Source of the DNA: Bacteroides intestinalis
GTDB taxonomy: Bacteria; Bacteroidota; Bacteroidia; Bacteroidales; Bacteroidaceae
DNA: 64,000 nt
Direction of reading: 5' to 3'
Assembly: GCF_003464595.1 (NCBI RefSeq)
Contig: NZ_QRZF01000005.1
Span: 186,001-250,000 of the forward strand
This document shows positions 17,705 through 27,478 of the stretch, piece by piece (position 1 is the stretch's first letter; the number at the start of each line of letters is the position of its first letter). Under the pieces are notes generated by a model that was not told where the DNA came from, searched no databases, and was given only the letters and a program-made list of their open reading frames with translations. A program made the position numbers and the translations under genes.

Positions 17705-18988
17705 ATGAAGAACTTATCTCTCTTTCTGCTACTTTGCCTATTGTTTGCCGCATGCGCCAAAGATGAAGACAAAGAACCGATTCTGGTTACCGACATCGTA
17801 ATGCCCACACAAGCCAGCTTCAAGCCCGGTGATCCGGTCACAATCAAAGCACAAGGTTTCCAACCCGATGATGACATTATGTTCGAAATCTATTGGCCAC
17901 TCCCCGATGAACCTGCCTTGAAATATCAGGGATCTGCCCTTGGAGTAGCACCTGTTATGGTAGAGCAGACCGCTACAAGCATCACTTTCCTGGCGCCCGG
18001 CCACTATCCTGCTTCAACCACCAAGGTACGCCTGCGCCGTTCCGATGGCATCATGACGCTTGGTGAGATTGCTGTTACCAGCGGTGAAGCGCCCAAAGAA
18101 TTCCAACTCTACGGCATTGTCAACTCTCATTCCAGCACGAGTTATGATAACTGTATCGAGCATGTAAACTTCACAGATACTCCCACAAACATCGTGAAAC
18201 TGACAGAAGACCAGAAAGATTTCTCCTGCGTAGCAAATGTTCCTGAGAGTCAGAACCTCTGCGGAATACAGACTAAAGACGGAGTACGCCGCGTATTCAG
18301 CTACGATCTCTCCATGCGTTTCTGGCAAGATATGGGACTCGAGAATATATTGACTCTCTGCAACGGTCAAAGCTCCATAATAGCCGTAAGACAAATATCT
18401 GCCAATGAAATGATGCTGGCATCCATCGGATCATGGCCCTATACCCGCGACATAGACCAAACTCTGAATTACCGCTACGAACTACCTGCAGAGATAAAAC
18501 CCGAAGCTCTGACACGCTATCCTGGCGTACAGGGTGGCAGTTATATACTGCTCTCGGCTGATAACGGCAACAACAGTTTCACACCCGTCGTACTGAACTT
18601 GAACCAGAGCAGTAGAAAAGTATATACCGGCGAACCGATAGAGGCTACCGCACTCATTCCCTTCTGGACAATAATCTCAGGAAAAGATACCGGAACTACC
18701 AAATACGTACGAACCGGTGGATATGCCGTAGTAAGAGCCGATGATGGCCAGACAGATCTGTGTCTTTGGAACCAGGCAACGATGAGCTTGGAAGAGCCTT
18801 TCGCCACATTCCCCAATTCGGCACGTTCAGTAACCATGCTTGCCCAAGATACAGAGACGATGAAAATCTATGTATTGTTTGACACTAACCGAGGCGGCAG
18901 ACTGATTTACGCTTACGACTTAGTAAAGAAGGACTGGCAACGGGTTCCTGACAACTATCCTTATTCAGAAATAGTAATGGCACGGTAA
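17705..18988 (+). CDS. Lipoprotein with N-terminal Ig/TIG-like domain, unknown function
   Basis: A 427-residue lipoprotein with lipobox LLFAAC (Cys17). Residues ~25-125 look like an immunoglobulin-type domain (ASFKPGDPVTIKAQGFQPDD ... FLAPGHYPASTTKVRLRRSD). The rest alternates short beta segments containing repeated W/Y-x-R elements, as expected for a beta-propeller-like fold, ending in YDLVKKDWQRVPDNYPY. I do not recognise a named family. It is a single gene with its own promoter, convergent with the mechanosensitive channel gene. The start was chosen from the lipoprotein signal and the promoter position. Confidence 0.7.
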   Translation: MKNLSLFLLLCLLFAACAKDEDKEPILVTDIVMPTQASFKPGDPVTIKAQGFQPDDDIMFEIYWPLPDEPALKYQGSALGVAPVMVEQTATSITFLAPGHYPASTTKVRLRRSDGIMTLGEIAVTSGEAPKEFQLYGIVNSHSSTSYDNCIEHVNFTDTPTNIVKLTEDQKDFSCVANVPESQNLCGIQTKDGVRRVFSYDLSMRFWQDMGLENILTLCNGQSSIIAVRQISANEMMLASIGSWPYTRDIDQTLNYRYELPAEIKPEALTRYPGVQGGSYILLSADNGNNSFTPVVLNLNQSSRKVYTGEPIEATALIPFWTIISGKDTGTTKYVRTGGYAVVRADDGQTDLCLWNQATMSLEEPFATFPNSARSVTMLAQDTETMKIYVLFDTNRGGRLIYAYDLVKKDWQRVPDNYPYSEIVMAR

Positions 18989-19060
18989 AAGTTGATCTGA
19001 TGGGGTTACTCATAAATGCCCCTATTATAGATAGTAAATATTTACAAAATAAAATATTGG

Positions 19061-19151
19061 TGAATTCTGTCGCATATTTAGGGTATATCAGTCGTATACT
19101 TAACGTATTTCAGTCGTATACTTAAATAGGTTAAGTATACGACTGAAATAC
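19061..19151. repeat. 22-bp-period repeat with a perfect 21-bp inverted copy
   Basis: Two direct copies of a unit with core TCAGTCGTATACTTAA begin at 19083 and 19105 (22 bp apart; they differ at one base in the first 21). A weaker copy starts at 19061 (13 of 22 matches). The second copy (19105-19125) is repeated in perfect inverted orientation at 19131-19151 with a 5-nt spacer. It lies between convergent genes. The stem could act as a transcription barrier, but no T run follows it on either side. Confidence 0.8.
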
Positions 19152-19283
19152 CATCATTAAAACATGCCTTATAATCAGCCGTTTACAAAAACCGCTTTCG
19201 ATATCAATAAATTAGAACAAATAGACTACTGAAAATGATAAATTAATTCATTTTCATACTGATTATTAAAGTACTAATATAAA

Positions 19284-21089
19284 TTATTTCTTCCCCCGAA
19301 GATCATCCTTAGGTATTGTCGTCTCACTACCATCTCGCGTAGCAATGTAGTGGGGCGACATGATTTCTATACCTTCTTCATTAAACCGATCCTGAATATT
19401 CTGATGCAAATCAGAATAAACCTGTGCCAACTGATTGGCATCTTTAATGTATGCATTCACCTGATAGACCGGATAATAATCCTGAAGTGATGTTTCCAAC
19501 ACAAACGGACGCGGATCATCCACTACTCCGGGAGTATTCAGTGCCGCTTCAACCAAAAGTTGATGCGTCTTCCGCCAGGGAATATCATATCCGACACTTA
19601 CTTCCGAATGAATAATCAACCCATAATCGCGTGCCGACTGACTGAAATTCACCGTATGCGAAGACATAATAAAGGCATTAGGAATCGTAACTACCTCATT
19701 CTTCGGCGTACGGATACGCGTCACCAACGGTGTCTTCTCAATCACATTTCCCGTCGTATCATTCAGCTTAATACGGTCACCCAACTTAAACGGACGCATA
19801 TACGTGATAACCAGTCCTGCAATGATATTCCCGATTACCGTACTCGATCCCAACGAAACAATCAATCCGACAAAGACTGATATTCCCTGGAAGACACCCG
19901 ATTTGGAGCCCGGCAGGTAGGGATAAATCATAGCAATCATAAATGCATAAAGCAGGAAACGCACTATGTGGAACGTTGGCATAGCCCAGTCGGCATAAAA
20001 GCCGCCTATCTTCAACCGCTCCGACTGTATTTCACTGGCAAGATAACGAACCAACCGCACCAGATATTTCACGGCAAGCCATATCACAAAGATGGTAAAC
20101 AAGTTGGGAATATATTCCACTATACCCAGGAAGATACTTTTTATCGGATCCCAGATATACGAGAACAACTTATAAGCGAGATCTTTGGTTTGAGGGAATA
20201 TAGCAAAAAGTAATGGCACCGTCAGAATCAACTGAAGCAGCATGACGGCATAGCGCAGCAGACTTGCCAGGAAGACAAGCAGGTTTACCTGCTTCTGCGT
20301 GTCCAGTAACTCATAATCCTGAATAGAAATAGGTTTTAGTTTAGTATCTTTCAGACGCTGAATACGTGCTTTCAGCTTATTGAACAGCCAGATAGTGAGC
20401 TTAAACAACAGGAATTGGCCTACAATTACAAGAATAAAATAAAGAATACGCTTACCAAGCTGCCACAAACTATGCTCATCCTTCATGACCTTCAGCTTGT
20501 CCACTATCACTTTCCGCTTGGCAGCCGCCAACTGGTCGCGTGAACAGCCTTCCCACAGACCATCCTGATCAATAAATGAAGCAAGGACTTTATTCCCGTA
20601 CATCAGGTCGGTAACAATATCACTACTTTCCGTATAAACCGAGTCCGGCTGCAAATTAAATTGCTTACCCAGTTCCGTAATTGCCGCCGCATTCATTTCG
20701 GCACGCTGCTGGGGAGTGTGACCGCCACGCTTGGCAAACAGGTAATATAAGGTGTCACCTTCCACAACCACAGGAACACCCGGAGTCATTCTTCTGAGCG
20801 AATCAATACGTAACCGCTGTTTGGCCAGCTTCAAAGAGTCTGCTGCATCATATTTCAGCTTCATCTGCTCTATCTCCATCCTGAGATTGGCTTCATTCAG
20901 TCTCGCCACCTCCAAGTCCTGCCGCGCCTTCAACAGATATATCGAGTCGCTATCCGCCTTCAACGAGGTAGTAGTTACTGCTGAACTATCTTCACCCAGA
21001 ATATCCCGAACTTTTTCCACCAACTGGGCAGATGCTCCGCCCACAGGCAGCAACAACAGCCAAAGACACAACGCACGAATTCCCTTCAT
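19284..21089 (-). CDS. MscS-family mechanosensitive ion channel
   Basis: A 601-residue inner-membrane protein. Signal peptide (LLLLPVGGASAQ, to ~22), then a periplasmic region with a charged coiled coil (~45-98: RQDLEVARLNEANLRMEIEQ). Several membrane segments follow between ~212 and ~425 (ILYFILVIVGQFLLF, LLRYAVMLLQLILTVPLLF, IPNLFTIFVIWLAVKYL, FLLYAFMIAMIY). The MscS pore helix and beta domain are GLIVSLGSSTVIGNIIAGLV followed by RPFKLGDRIKLNDTTGNVIE and VVTIPNAFIMSSHTVNFS. It opens on membrane tension to release solutes. It is longer than the ~286-residue E. coli MscS because of the extra N-terminal part. Confidence 0.93.
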   Translation of the reverse strand: MKGIRALCLWLLLLPVGGASAQLVEKVRDILGEDSSAVTTTSLKADSDSIYLLKARQDLEVARLNEANLRMEIEQMKLKYDAADSLKLAKQRLRIDSLRRMTPGVPVVVEGDTLYYLFAKRGGHTPQQRAEMNAAAITELGKQFNLQPDSVYTESSDIVTDLMYGNKVLASFIDQDGLWEGCSRDQLAAAKRKVIVDKLKVMKDEHSLWQLGKRILYFILVIVGQFLLFKLTIWLFNKLKARIQRLKDTKLKPISIQDYELLDTQKQVNLLVFLASLLRYAVMLLQLILTVPLLFAIFPQTKDLAYKLFSYIWDPIKSIFLGIVEYIPNLFTIFVIWLAVKYLVRLVRYLASEIQSERLKIGGFYADWAMPTFHIVRFLLYAFMIAMIYPYLPGSKSGVFQGISVFVGLIVSLGSSTVIGNIIAGLVITYMRPFKLGDRIKLNDTTGNVIEKTPLVTRIRTPKNEVVTIPNAFIMSSHTVNFSQSARDYGLIIHSEVSVGYDIPWRKTHQLLVEAALNTPGVVDDPRPFVLETSLQDYYPVYQVNAYIKDANQLAQVYSDLHQNIQDRFNEEGIEIMSPHYIATRDGSETTIPKDDLRGKK

Positions 21090-21139
21090 ATTAAAAGTCC
21101 TTAATCAGGTTACTTAAAATTATAAATTGTTTAACGCAT

Positions 21140-21147
21140 CAAACATA
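21140..21147 (-). promoter_or_regulatory. -7 box of the MscS gene
   Basis: CAAACATA on the plus strand reads TATGTTTG on the minus strand, a perfect -7 box 51 bp upstream of the start. No matching -33 element is evident. Confidence 0.4.
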
Positions 21148-21182
21148 CGGAATGTTTTTCACTTATCATAAAAGGAATTAAT

Positions 21183-21190
21183 TATATTTG
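21183..21190 (+). promoter_or_regulatory. -7 box of the antiporter gene
   Basis: TATATTTG, a perfect TAnnTTTG, lies 19 bp before the ATG at 21210, implying a very short 5'UTR. Only a run of Ts is seen near -33. Confidence 0.5.
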
Positions 21191-21209
21191 CACAAAAACC
21201 AGCATTCTC

Positions 21210-22172
21210 ATGGATATTCTTTTTCTGATTGGGGGACTTCTCCTCATTCTTTTAGGCGCTAATGGACTCACGGACGGAGCTGCATCCATAGCCAAACGTT
21301 TCCATATACCGTCCATCGTTATCGGACTTACTATTGTGGCTTTCGGAACATCCGCTCCGGAACTGACGGTCAGCATATCTTCCGCCCTGAAAGGCAGTGC
21401 AGACATTGCCATCGGTAATGTGGTAGGTAGCAACATCTTTAATACCTTGATGATTGTGGGCTGTACAGCACTCTTCGCCCCCATTGTCATCTCCCAAAAT
21501 ACATTACGCAAAGAAATACCTCTCTGCATCCTGTCTTCCATCGTGCTGTTGATTTGTGCCAATGATGTATTGCTGGACCATAATGCAGAAAACATTCTCA
21601 GCACTACAGATGGCTTGCTATTGCTCTGTTTCTTTATCATCTTTTTGGGATATACTTTTGCAATCGCCTTTCAGGGAAAGAAAGAAGGGGAAGCACCCGA
21701 CGAAGAAATCAAGCAACTTCCCATGTGGCGGTCTGCCCTATATATAATAGGTGGACTGGCAGGGCTTATCATCGGCGGTAACTTCTTTGTGGACGGTGCC
21801 ACAGGTATTGCCCGCAGCCTGGGAGTCAGCGAGTCCGTCATCGGACTGACGCTTGTGGCAGGTGGTACATCCCTACCCGAACTGGCTACCTCCATCGTAG
21901 CTGCTCTCAAAAAGAATCCTGAAATTGCTATCGGTAATGTAATCGGAAGCAATCTTTTCAACATTTTCTTTGTACTGGGATGTAGTGCTTCCATTACACC
22001 CCTACATCTGGCAGGCATCACTAATCTGGACCTGCTGGTACTGGTAGGTTCAAGTATTCTGCTTTGGATTTTCGGGCTTTTCTTTGCCAAACGGACCATT
22101 ACCCGCATTGAGGGCAGCATACTGATACTTTGTTATATAGCTTATACTGTTGTACTTATTTATAATGTTTAA
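21210..22172 (+). CDS. Calcium/sodium antiporter (CaCA family, YrbG-like)
   Basis: A 320-residue polytopic membrane protein built from two inverted halves. Each half has the family's alpha-repeat: GTSAPELTVSISSALKG with AIGNVVGSNIFN (~46-84), and GGTSLPELATSIVAALK with AIGNVIGSNLFN (~214-250). The glutamates and asparagines in these repeats form the ion site. It exchanges Ca2+ for Na+ or H+ across the inner membrane. About ten hydrophobic segments are visible. It is divergent from the MscS gene, and each has its own -7 box. Confidence 0.93.
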   Translation: MDILFLIGGLLLILLGANGLTDGAASIAKRFHIPSIVIGLTIVAFGTSAPELTVSISSALKGSADIAIGNVVGSNIFNTLMIVGCTALFAPIVISQNTLRKEIPLCILSSIVLLICANDVLLDHNAENILSTTDGLLLLCFFIIFLGYTFAIAFQGKKEGEAPDEEIKQLPMWRSALYIIGGLAGLIIGGNFFVDGATGIARSLGVSESVIGLTLVAGGTSLPELATSIVAALKKNPEIAIGNVIGSNLFNIFFVLGCSASITPLHLAGITNLDLLVLVGSSILLWIFGLFFAKRTITRIEGSILILCYIAYTVVLIYNV

Positions 22173-22196
22173 AGTGGTATTTTAAAGATTATCATG

Positions 22197-22204
22197 TATC
22201 TTTG
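22197..22204 (+). promoter_or_regulatory. -7 box of the GNAT-like gene
   Basis: TATCTTTG is a perfect match 22 bp before the ATG at 22227. It overlaps the upstream in-frame ATG at 22194, which rules that codon out as the start if this promoter is used. Confidence 0.5.
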
Positions 22205-22226
22205 TCCCCTCATTAGACATAAAATT

Positions 22227-23363
22227 ATGGCAATAACAATCAAAAAAGCTTCCACAATGAAAGAATTGAAACGGTTCATCCGCTTCAATTACCGGCTATA
22301 CAAAGGCAATCCTTACTCCGTCCCTGATCTTTACGACGACATGCTCAACACCTTCAACAAAAAGAAGAATGCGGCGTTTGAATTCTGCGAAGCAGAGTAT
22401 TTTTTAGCTTACAAAGACAATCAGATCGTAGGACGTGTAGCTGCCATTATCAATCATAAAGCCAACCAGACCTGGGATAAAAAGAATGTCCGCTTCGGCT
22501 GGATCGATTTCATCGATGACCCCGAAGTTTCCGACGCATTGATCCGCACGGTCGAAGAATGGGGTAAAGAGCGAGGAATGACTCATATACAAGGCCCCTT
22601 GGGTTTCACAGACTTCGATGCGGAAGGCATGCTTGTCGAAGGTTTCGATCAACTCAGCACAATGGCTACCATCTATAACTACCCTTACTACCCGCAACAC
22701 ATGGAGCGCATGGGCTTTGAAAAAGATGCCGACTGGGTAGAATTTAAAATTTATATTCCGGATGCCATACCGGACAAACACAAACGTATCTCCGACCTCA
22801 TTCAACGTAAGTATAATCTCAAAATCAAAAAATATACATCTGCGAAAAAGATTGCCCAAGATTACGGTCAGGCCATCTTTGAACTGATGAACGAAGCTTA
22901 TAAACCCCTGTTCGGATATTCCGCCTTGTCACAACGACAGATCGACCAATACGTGAAGATGTACCTTCCTATTGTAGACCTGCGTATGGTGACACTTATC
23001 ACGGATGCCGACGACCAACTGATTTGCGTAGGTATTTCCATGCCATCCTTGTCCGAAGCTTTGCAAAAAGCACACGGACGGTTATTGCCCTTCGGATGGT
23101 ATTATCTGCTGAAGGCTCTCTTCATGAAACGCCGTGCCAAAATGTTGGATTTATTGCTCGTTGCAGTGAAGCCGGAGTACCAGAACAAGGGTGTTAACGC
23201 ATTGTTATTTTCCGATTTAATTCCGGTTTATCAAAAATTAGGTTTTATATTTGCAGAGAGCAACCCTGAGCTGGAGATGAACGGCAAGGTACAAGCCCAA
23301 TGGGAGTACTTTAAAACAGAGCAGCATAAACGGCGCAGGGCGTATATTAAGGAAATTAAATAA
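22227..23363 (+). CDS. GNAT-fold acyltransferase-like protein
   Basis: A 378-residue cytoplasmic protein. The N-terminal half has YFLAYKDNQIVGRVAAIIN (~57-75) and then a segment resembling the acetyl-CoA binding strand-helix of GNAT enzymes (GWIDFIDDPEVSDALIRTVE, WGKERGMTHIQGPLGFTDFD). The C-terminal half repeats GNAT-like features (LLLVAVKPEYQNKGVNALLF, YQKLGFIFAESNPE). This looks like a double-GNAT arrangement found in a widespread Bacteroidetes family of unknown substrate. The start at 22227 is set by the promoter position. It lies between the antiporter and parE. Confidence 0.7.
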   Translation: MAITIKKASTMKELKRFIRFNYRLYKGNPYSVPDLYDDMLNTFNKKKNAAFEFCEAEYFLAYKDNQIVGRVAAIINHKANQTWDKKNVRFGWIDFIDDPEVSDALIRTVEEWGKERGMTHIQGPLGFTDFDAEGMLVEGFDQLSTMATIYNYPYYPQHMERMGFEKDADWVEFKIYIPDAIPDKHKRISDLIQRKYNLKIKKYTSAKKIAQDYGQAIFELMNEAYKPLFGYSALSQRQIDQYVKMYLPIVDLRMVTLITDADDQLICVGISMPSLSEALQKAHGRLLPFGWYYLLKALFMKRRAKMLDLLLVAVKPEYQNKGVNALLFSDLIPVYQKLGFIFAESNPELEMNGKVQAQWEYFKTEQHKRRRAYIKEIK

Positions 23364-23369
23364 AAAGGG

Positions 23370-23475
23370 GACAAGGAGACAAGTTAACAAGGAAACAAGG
23401 GGTTGCACTATATTTGCACCATTATAAAGCAGACTCTTTCCCTCGTCAACTTGTCAACTGCAGACCTCGTCAACT
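23370..23475. repeat. Dispersed inverted repeat upstream of parE (empty copy)
   Basis: Left arm core GACAAGTTAACAAGG at 23378-23392 followed by AAACAAGG; right arm CCTCGTCAACTTGTC at 23441-23455, which is the inverse GACAAGTTGACGAGG. A further CCTCGTCAACT follows at 23465-23475. The arms enclose TATATTTG (23409-23416), a perfect -7 box that could serve parE. The arm sequences belong to the same family as those at 29061-29138 and 32015-32430. Confidence 0.7.
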
Positions 23476-23487
23476 AAATAAGAGTTT

Positions 23488-25359
23488 ATGGAAGAAATCA
23501 ACGGACTGATGCCCGAAGGCAATGTAGAATATACGGAAGACAACATTCGTCATCTTGACGATATGGAGCACATCCGTGTCCGTTCGGGTATGTATATCGG
23601 TCGTTTGGGCGACGGTACGCAAAACGACGACGGTATTTATGTATTGCTAAAAGAGGTAATGGACAACAGCATCGATGAATTCAAAATGGGTGCGGGTAAA
23701 CGGATCGAGATAAACATTGAGGAGAATCTGCGTGTCAGCGTACGCGACTACGGTCGGGGGATTCCGCAAGGAAAGCTGATTGAGGCAGTAAGCAAACTCA
23801 ATACCGGTGGTAAGTACGACAGCAAGGCTTTTAAAAAGAGCGTCGGACTGAACGGTGTAGGTATCAAGGCCGTAAATGCACTTAGCAACCGTTTCGAGGT
23901 ACGCAGTTATCGTGAAGGCAAAGTCCGCATCGCCATTTTCGAAAAAGGTATTCTTCAGAGCGATGTCACAGAAGCCTGCAACGAAGAAAGCGGAACTTAT
24001 ATCTTCTTCGAACCGGATAGTACATTATTCCTGAACTATTCCTTCCAGGCTAATTTTGTGGAAATGCTATTGCGTAATTATACGTATCTGAATACAGGAC
24101 TTTCAATTATTTACAATGGCCAGCGCATCATTTCACGCCACGGTCTGGAAGATTTGCTGAACGACAACATGACCGCACAGGGGTTATACAACATCATCCA
24201 CCTGAAAGGGGAAGATATTGAAATAGCCTTCACACATACCAACCAATACGGCGAAGAATATTACTCTTTCGTCAATGGACAGCATACAACGCAAGGTGGT
24301 ACACACCAAAGTGCGCTCAAAGAACATATTGCCCGCACCATCAAGGAATTTTATAACAAAAACCAGGAGTACGCCGATATCCGTAACGGTATCGTTGCCG
24401 CCATTGCCATTAACGTGGAAGAACCTCAATTCGAGGGACAGACAAAAACCAAACTCGGTTCGCCTTCCATGTCTCCGGGTGGTGTGAGCGTAAATAAATA
24501 TGTAGGAGACTTCATCAAGACGGAAGTGGATAATTATCTCCACAAAAACCCGTTGGTTGCAGAAGTCATGCTGCAAAAGATACAGGACTCTGAAAAGGAA
24601 CGCAAAGCGATTGCCGGTGTTACCAAGCTGGCTCGTGAACGTGCCAAGAAGGCCAACCTGCACAACCGTAAGTTGCGCGACTGCCGCTATCACCTCAACG
24701 ACGGCAAGGGAAAAGACCAGGAGACCGAATCATGCATTTTCATTACCGAGGGTGACTCAGCAAGTGGTTCTATCACGAAAAGCCGTGACGTAAACACACA
24801 AGCAGTATTTAGCTTGCGTGGTAAGCCGTTGAACTCTTACGGGTTGACTAAAAAGGTGGTATATGAAAACGAAGAGTTCAACCTGCTACAGGCTGCCTTG
24901 AATATAGAAGATGGCATCGAGGGATTACGCTACAACAAGGTGATTGCTGCTACCGATGCCGATGTGGATGGCATGCACATCCGTCTGCTACTTATAACCT
25001 TCTTCCTGCAATTCTTCCCTGATCTGATAAAGAAGGGCCATGTATATATCTTGCAGACTCCGCTGTTCCGTGTACGTAATAAGAAGAAAACCCTTTACTG
25101 TTATACGGAAGAAGAACGTCAGAAAGCAGTTGCAGAGCTGGGACCGAATCCTGAAATCACCCGGTTTAAAGGTTTAGGAGAAATCTCACCCGATGAATTC
25201 CAGCACTTCATTGGCAAAGATATGCGTTTGGAGCAGGTAAGCCTGCGTAAGACGGACCTGGTAAAGGAACTGTTGGAGTTCTATATGGGTAAAAATACCA
25301 TGGAACGACAAAACTTTATTATTAATAATCTGGTTATAGAAGAAGATTTGGCATCATGA
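23488..25359 (+). CDS. parE: DNA topoisomerase IV subunit B
   Basis: A 623-residue type IIA topoisomerase ATPase subunit that decatenates daughter chromosomes together with ParC. GHKL ATPase motifs: [13 protein letters not shown] (Asn of the N box, ~53-65), RDYGRGIP (~85-92) and [20 protein letters not shown]. The transducer domain includes the glutamine/lysine loop (QTKTKLGSP). The Toprim domain has [11 protein letters not shown] (~419-429), PLNSYGLTK and [12 protein letters not shown] with its metal-binding acidic residues. The C-terminal block [15 protein letters not shown] is characteristic. The size fits ParE; GyrB in this group is of similar length, so ParE rests on overall pattern and the neighbour coaD. 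Its stop overlaps the coaD start. Confidence 0.88.
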   Translation: MEEINGLMPEGNVEYTEDNIRHLDDMEHIRVRSGMYIGRLGDGTQNDDGIYVLLKEVMDNSIDEFKMGAGKRIEINIEENLRVSVRDYGRGIPQGKLIEAVSKLNTGGKYDSKAFKKSVGLNGVGIKAVNALSNRFEVRSYREGKVRIAIFEKGILQSDVTEACNEESGTYIFFEPDSTLFLNYSFQANFVEMLLRNYTYLNTGLSIIYNGQRIISRHGLEDLLNDNMTAQGLYNIIHLKGEDIEIAFTHTNQYGEEYYSFVNGQHTTQGGTHQSALKEHIARTIKEFYNKNQEYADIRNGIVAAIAINVEEPQFEGQTKTKLGSPSMSPGGVSVNKYVGDFIKTEVDNYLHKNPLVAEVMLQKIQDSEKERKAIAGVTKLARERAKKANLHNRKLRDCRYHLNDGKGKDQETESCIFITEGDSASGSITKSRDVNTQAVFSLRGKPLNSYGLTKKVVYENEEFNLLQAALNIEDGIEGLRYNKVIAATDADVDGMHIRLLLITFFLQFFPDLIKKGHVYILQTPLFRVRNKKKTLYCYTEEERQKAVAELGPNPEITRFKGLGEISPDEFQHFIGKDMRLEQVSLRKTDLVKELLEFYMGKNTMERQNFIINNLVIEEDLAS

Positions 25360-25808
25360 GAAGAGCAATCTTTCCGGGAACATTCGACCCTTTCACTATC
25401 GGGCATTCCTCGATAGTGACCCGCGCACTGACTTTTATGGATGAAGTCATCATTGGAATTGGTATTAATGAAAATAAGAATACCTATTTCCCTATCGAGA
25501 AACGCGTGGCAATGATACAGAACTTCTACCGGAACGAACCCCGCATCAAAGTATACTCTTATGATTGCCTGACGATTGATTTTGCACAACAGGTAGATGC
25601 ACAGTTTATCATCCGCGGCATCCGCACCGTGAAAGACTTTGAATACGAAGAAACCATTGCAGATATCAACCGCAAACTGGCAGGTATTGAAACGATCCTG
25701 CTCTTTACCGAGCCCGAGCTGACGTGTATCAGTTCGACCACTGTCCGTGAGTTGTTACAATTCGGCAAGGACATCAGCCAGTTCATTCCCGAAGGAATGG
25801 AGATTTAG
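25356..25808 (+). CDS. coaD: Phosphopantetheine adenylyltransferase
   Basis: A 150-residue cytoplasmic enzyme of coenzyme A synthesis, transferring AMP from ATP to 4'-phosphopantetheine. The nucleotidyltransferase motif [10 protein letters not shown] (residues 8-17, TxGH) and the C-terminal ISSTTVREL (~126-134) are both intact, as is the [15 protein letters not shown] segment. Its ATG overlaps the parE stop (ATGA), indicating translational coupling. The next gene, an S41 protease, starts 41 bp later. Confidence 0.97.
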   Translation: MRRAIFPGTFDPFTIGHSSIVTRALTFMDEVIIGIGINENKNTYFPIEKRVAMIQNFYRNEPRIKVYSYDCLTIDFAQQVDAQFIIRGIRTVKDFEYEETIADINRKLAGIETILLFTEPELTCISSTTVRELLQFGKDISQFIPEGMEI

Positions 25809-25840
25809 TGATTAGTGAATTTAATGATTAGTGATTAGTA
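25805..25840 (+). repeat. Short direct repeats of TTAGTGATTAGTGA type
   Basis: The 41-bp gap between coaD and the S41 protease consists mostly of repeated GTGATTAGTGA/ATGATTAGTGATTAG units. It is low-complexity spacer with stop codons in several frames and no evident gene. Confidence 0.5.
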
Positions 25841-25849
25841 AAAAGAATA

Positions 25850-27478
25850 ATGAAGAAACTCCTTATCTTTATAATATGTATATGTGGTAGCATGGCTTCC
25901 ATGCAGGCACAAAATACGGGTAATGCGGCAACAATCCGCAAGTTACAAATGGCAGAATTTGCTATAGCCAACCTGTATGTAGACTCGGTAGACGAAAACA
26001 AACTGGTGGAAGAAGCCATTATCCGTATGTTGGCACAGCTCGATCCGCACTCCACATACAACAATGCCGAGGAAGTGAAGAAAATGAACGAGCCTCTGCA
26101 AGGTAATTTCGAAGGTATTGGTGTTCAATTTCAGATGATAGAAGATACTTTGCTGATTATACAGCCCGTGAGCAACGGACCGTCTGAAAAAGTAGGCATA
26201 CTGGCAGGAGACCGTATTGTAGCTGTAAACGACAGTGCCATTGCAGGTGTTAAGATGTCCACAGAAGATATCATGACGCGCTTACGCGGTCCCAAAGACT
26301 CGGAAGTTAAACTCACCATCGTCCGCCGCGGAGTAGATGATCCTTTATATTTCACCGTAAAACGGGATAAAATTCCTATTCTCAGCCTGGATGCATCTTA
26401 CATGATACAACCCAAGACAGGCTATATACGCATCAACCGCTTCGGAGCCACTACCGCCGAAGAGTTTACGGCAGCTCTTAAAGAGTTACAGAAACAGGGA
26501 ATGAAGGACTTGATACTCGACCTGCAAGGTAATGGAGGCGGATACTTGAACGCTGCCATCGATCTTGCCAATGAGTTCTTGCAACAGAAAGAATTGATTG
26601 TATATACCGAAGGAAGAGCCGCCCAGCGCAGTAACTTCTATGCCAAAGGTACAGGTAACTTCAAAAACGGTCGCCTCGTTGTATTGGTAGATGAATACTC
26701 TGCTTCTGCCAGTGAAATCGTTACCGGTGCCATACAGGACTGGGACAGAGGAGTTGTTGTGGGCCGCCGTACTTTCGGTAAAGGCTTGGTACAGCGCCCC
26801 ATCGACCTGCCCGACGGTTCCATGATACGCCTGACTATCGCCCGTTACTATACCCCTTCCGGACGTTGCATTCAAAAACCGTATGACCATACAGCTAATC
26901 TGGACAATCCCAGACTTCAAGGCGAGGATACCCAGGAGAAATACAATATGGATCTGATAGAGCGCTTCAACCGTGGAGAGATGATGCATGCTGACAGCAT
27001 CCATTTCCCCGATTCACTGAAGAATTCTACAAAGAAACTGAAACGTACCGTTTATGGTGGCGGTGGTATCATGCCCGACTATTTCGTACCCATTGATACC
27101 ACTCAATACACCGATTATCACCGGAATTTGGTTGCCAAAGGCGTTGTTATCAAAGCAACCACGAAATACATCGAAAGCCACCGGAAAGAATTACAGGAAC
27201 AGTACAAGAAGTTCGATACTTTCAACAATAAGTTTGAGATAGACGAGCAGATGCTTGCAGACATACGCGCTGCTGCCGATAAAGAGAAGATCGAGTTCAA
27301 TGAAGAACAATACAATAAATCGCTTCCGCTGATAAAAACACAGTTGAAGGCTCTGATTGCCCGTGACCTCTGGGATATGAACGAATACTTCCAGGTGATA
27401 AACACCACGAACAACAGTGTTCAACAGGCACTAAAAGTACTGAACGAAAAGATTTACGAGAAGAAACTACCGCTTTAA
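25850..27478 (+). CDS. S41-family carboxy-terminal processing protease
   Basis: A 542-residue periplasmic serine protease with signal peptide ending near SMQAQ (~21). Domains: an N-terminal helical part, PDZ (~80-165: EGIGVQFQMIEDTLLIIQPV, GDRIVAVNDSAIAG), and the peptidase S41 core (~175-350). The core has the catalytic Ser286 in DEYSASASE and Lys311 in TFGKGLVQ, the 25-residue spacing typical of the Ser-Lys dyad. Such proteases trim or degrade envelope proteins from the C terminus. Probably in one transcript with parE-coaD. Its stop overlaps that of the convergent PAP2 gene. Confidence 0.92.
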   Translation: MKKLLIFIICICGSMASMQAQNTGNAATIRKLQMAEFAIANLYVDSVDENKLVEEAIIRMLAQLDPHSTYNNAEEVKKMNEPLQGNFEGIGVQFQMIEDTLLIIQPVSNGPSEKVGILAGDRIVAVNDSAIAGVKMSTEDIMTRLRGPKDSEVKLTIVRRGVDDPLYFTVKRDKIPILSLDASYMIQPKTGYIRINRFGATTAEEFTAALKELQKQGMKDLILDLQGNGGGYLNAAIDLANEFLQQKELIVYTEGRAAQRSNFYAKGTGNFKNGRLVVLVDEYSASASEIVTGAIQDWDRGVVVGRRTFGKGLVQRPIDLPDGSMIRLTIARYYTPSGRCIQKPYDHTANLDNPRLQGEDTQEKYNMDLIERFNRGEMMHADSIHFPDSLKNSTKKLKRTVYGGGGIMPDYFVPIDTTQYTDYHRNLVAKGVVIKATTKYIESHRKELQEQYKKFDTFNNKFEIDEQMLADIRAAADKEKIEFNEEQYNKSLPLIKTQLKALIARDLWDMNEYFQVINTTNNSVQQALKVLNEKIYEKKLPL

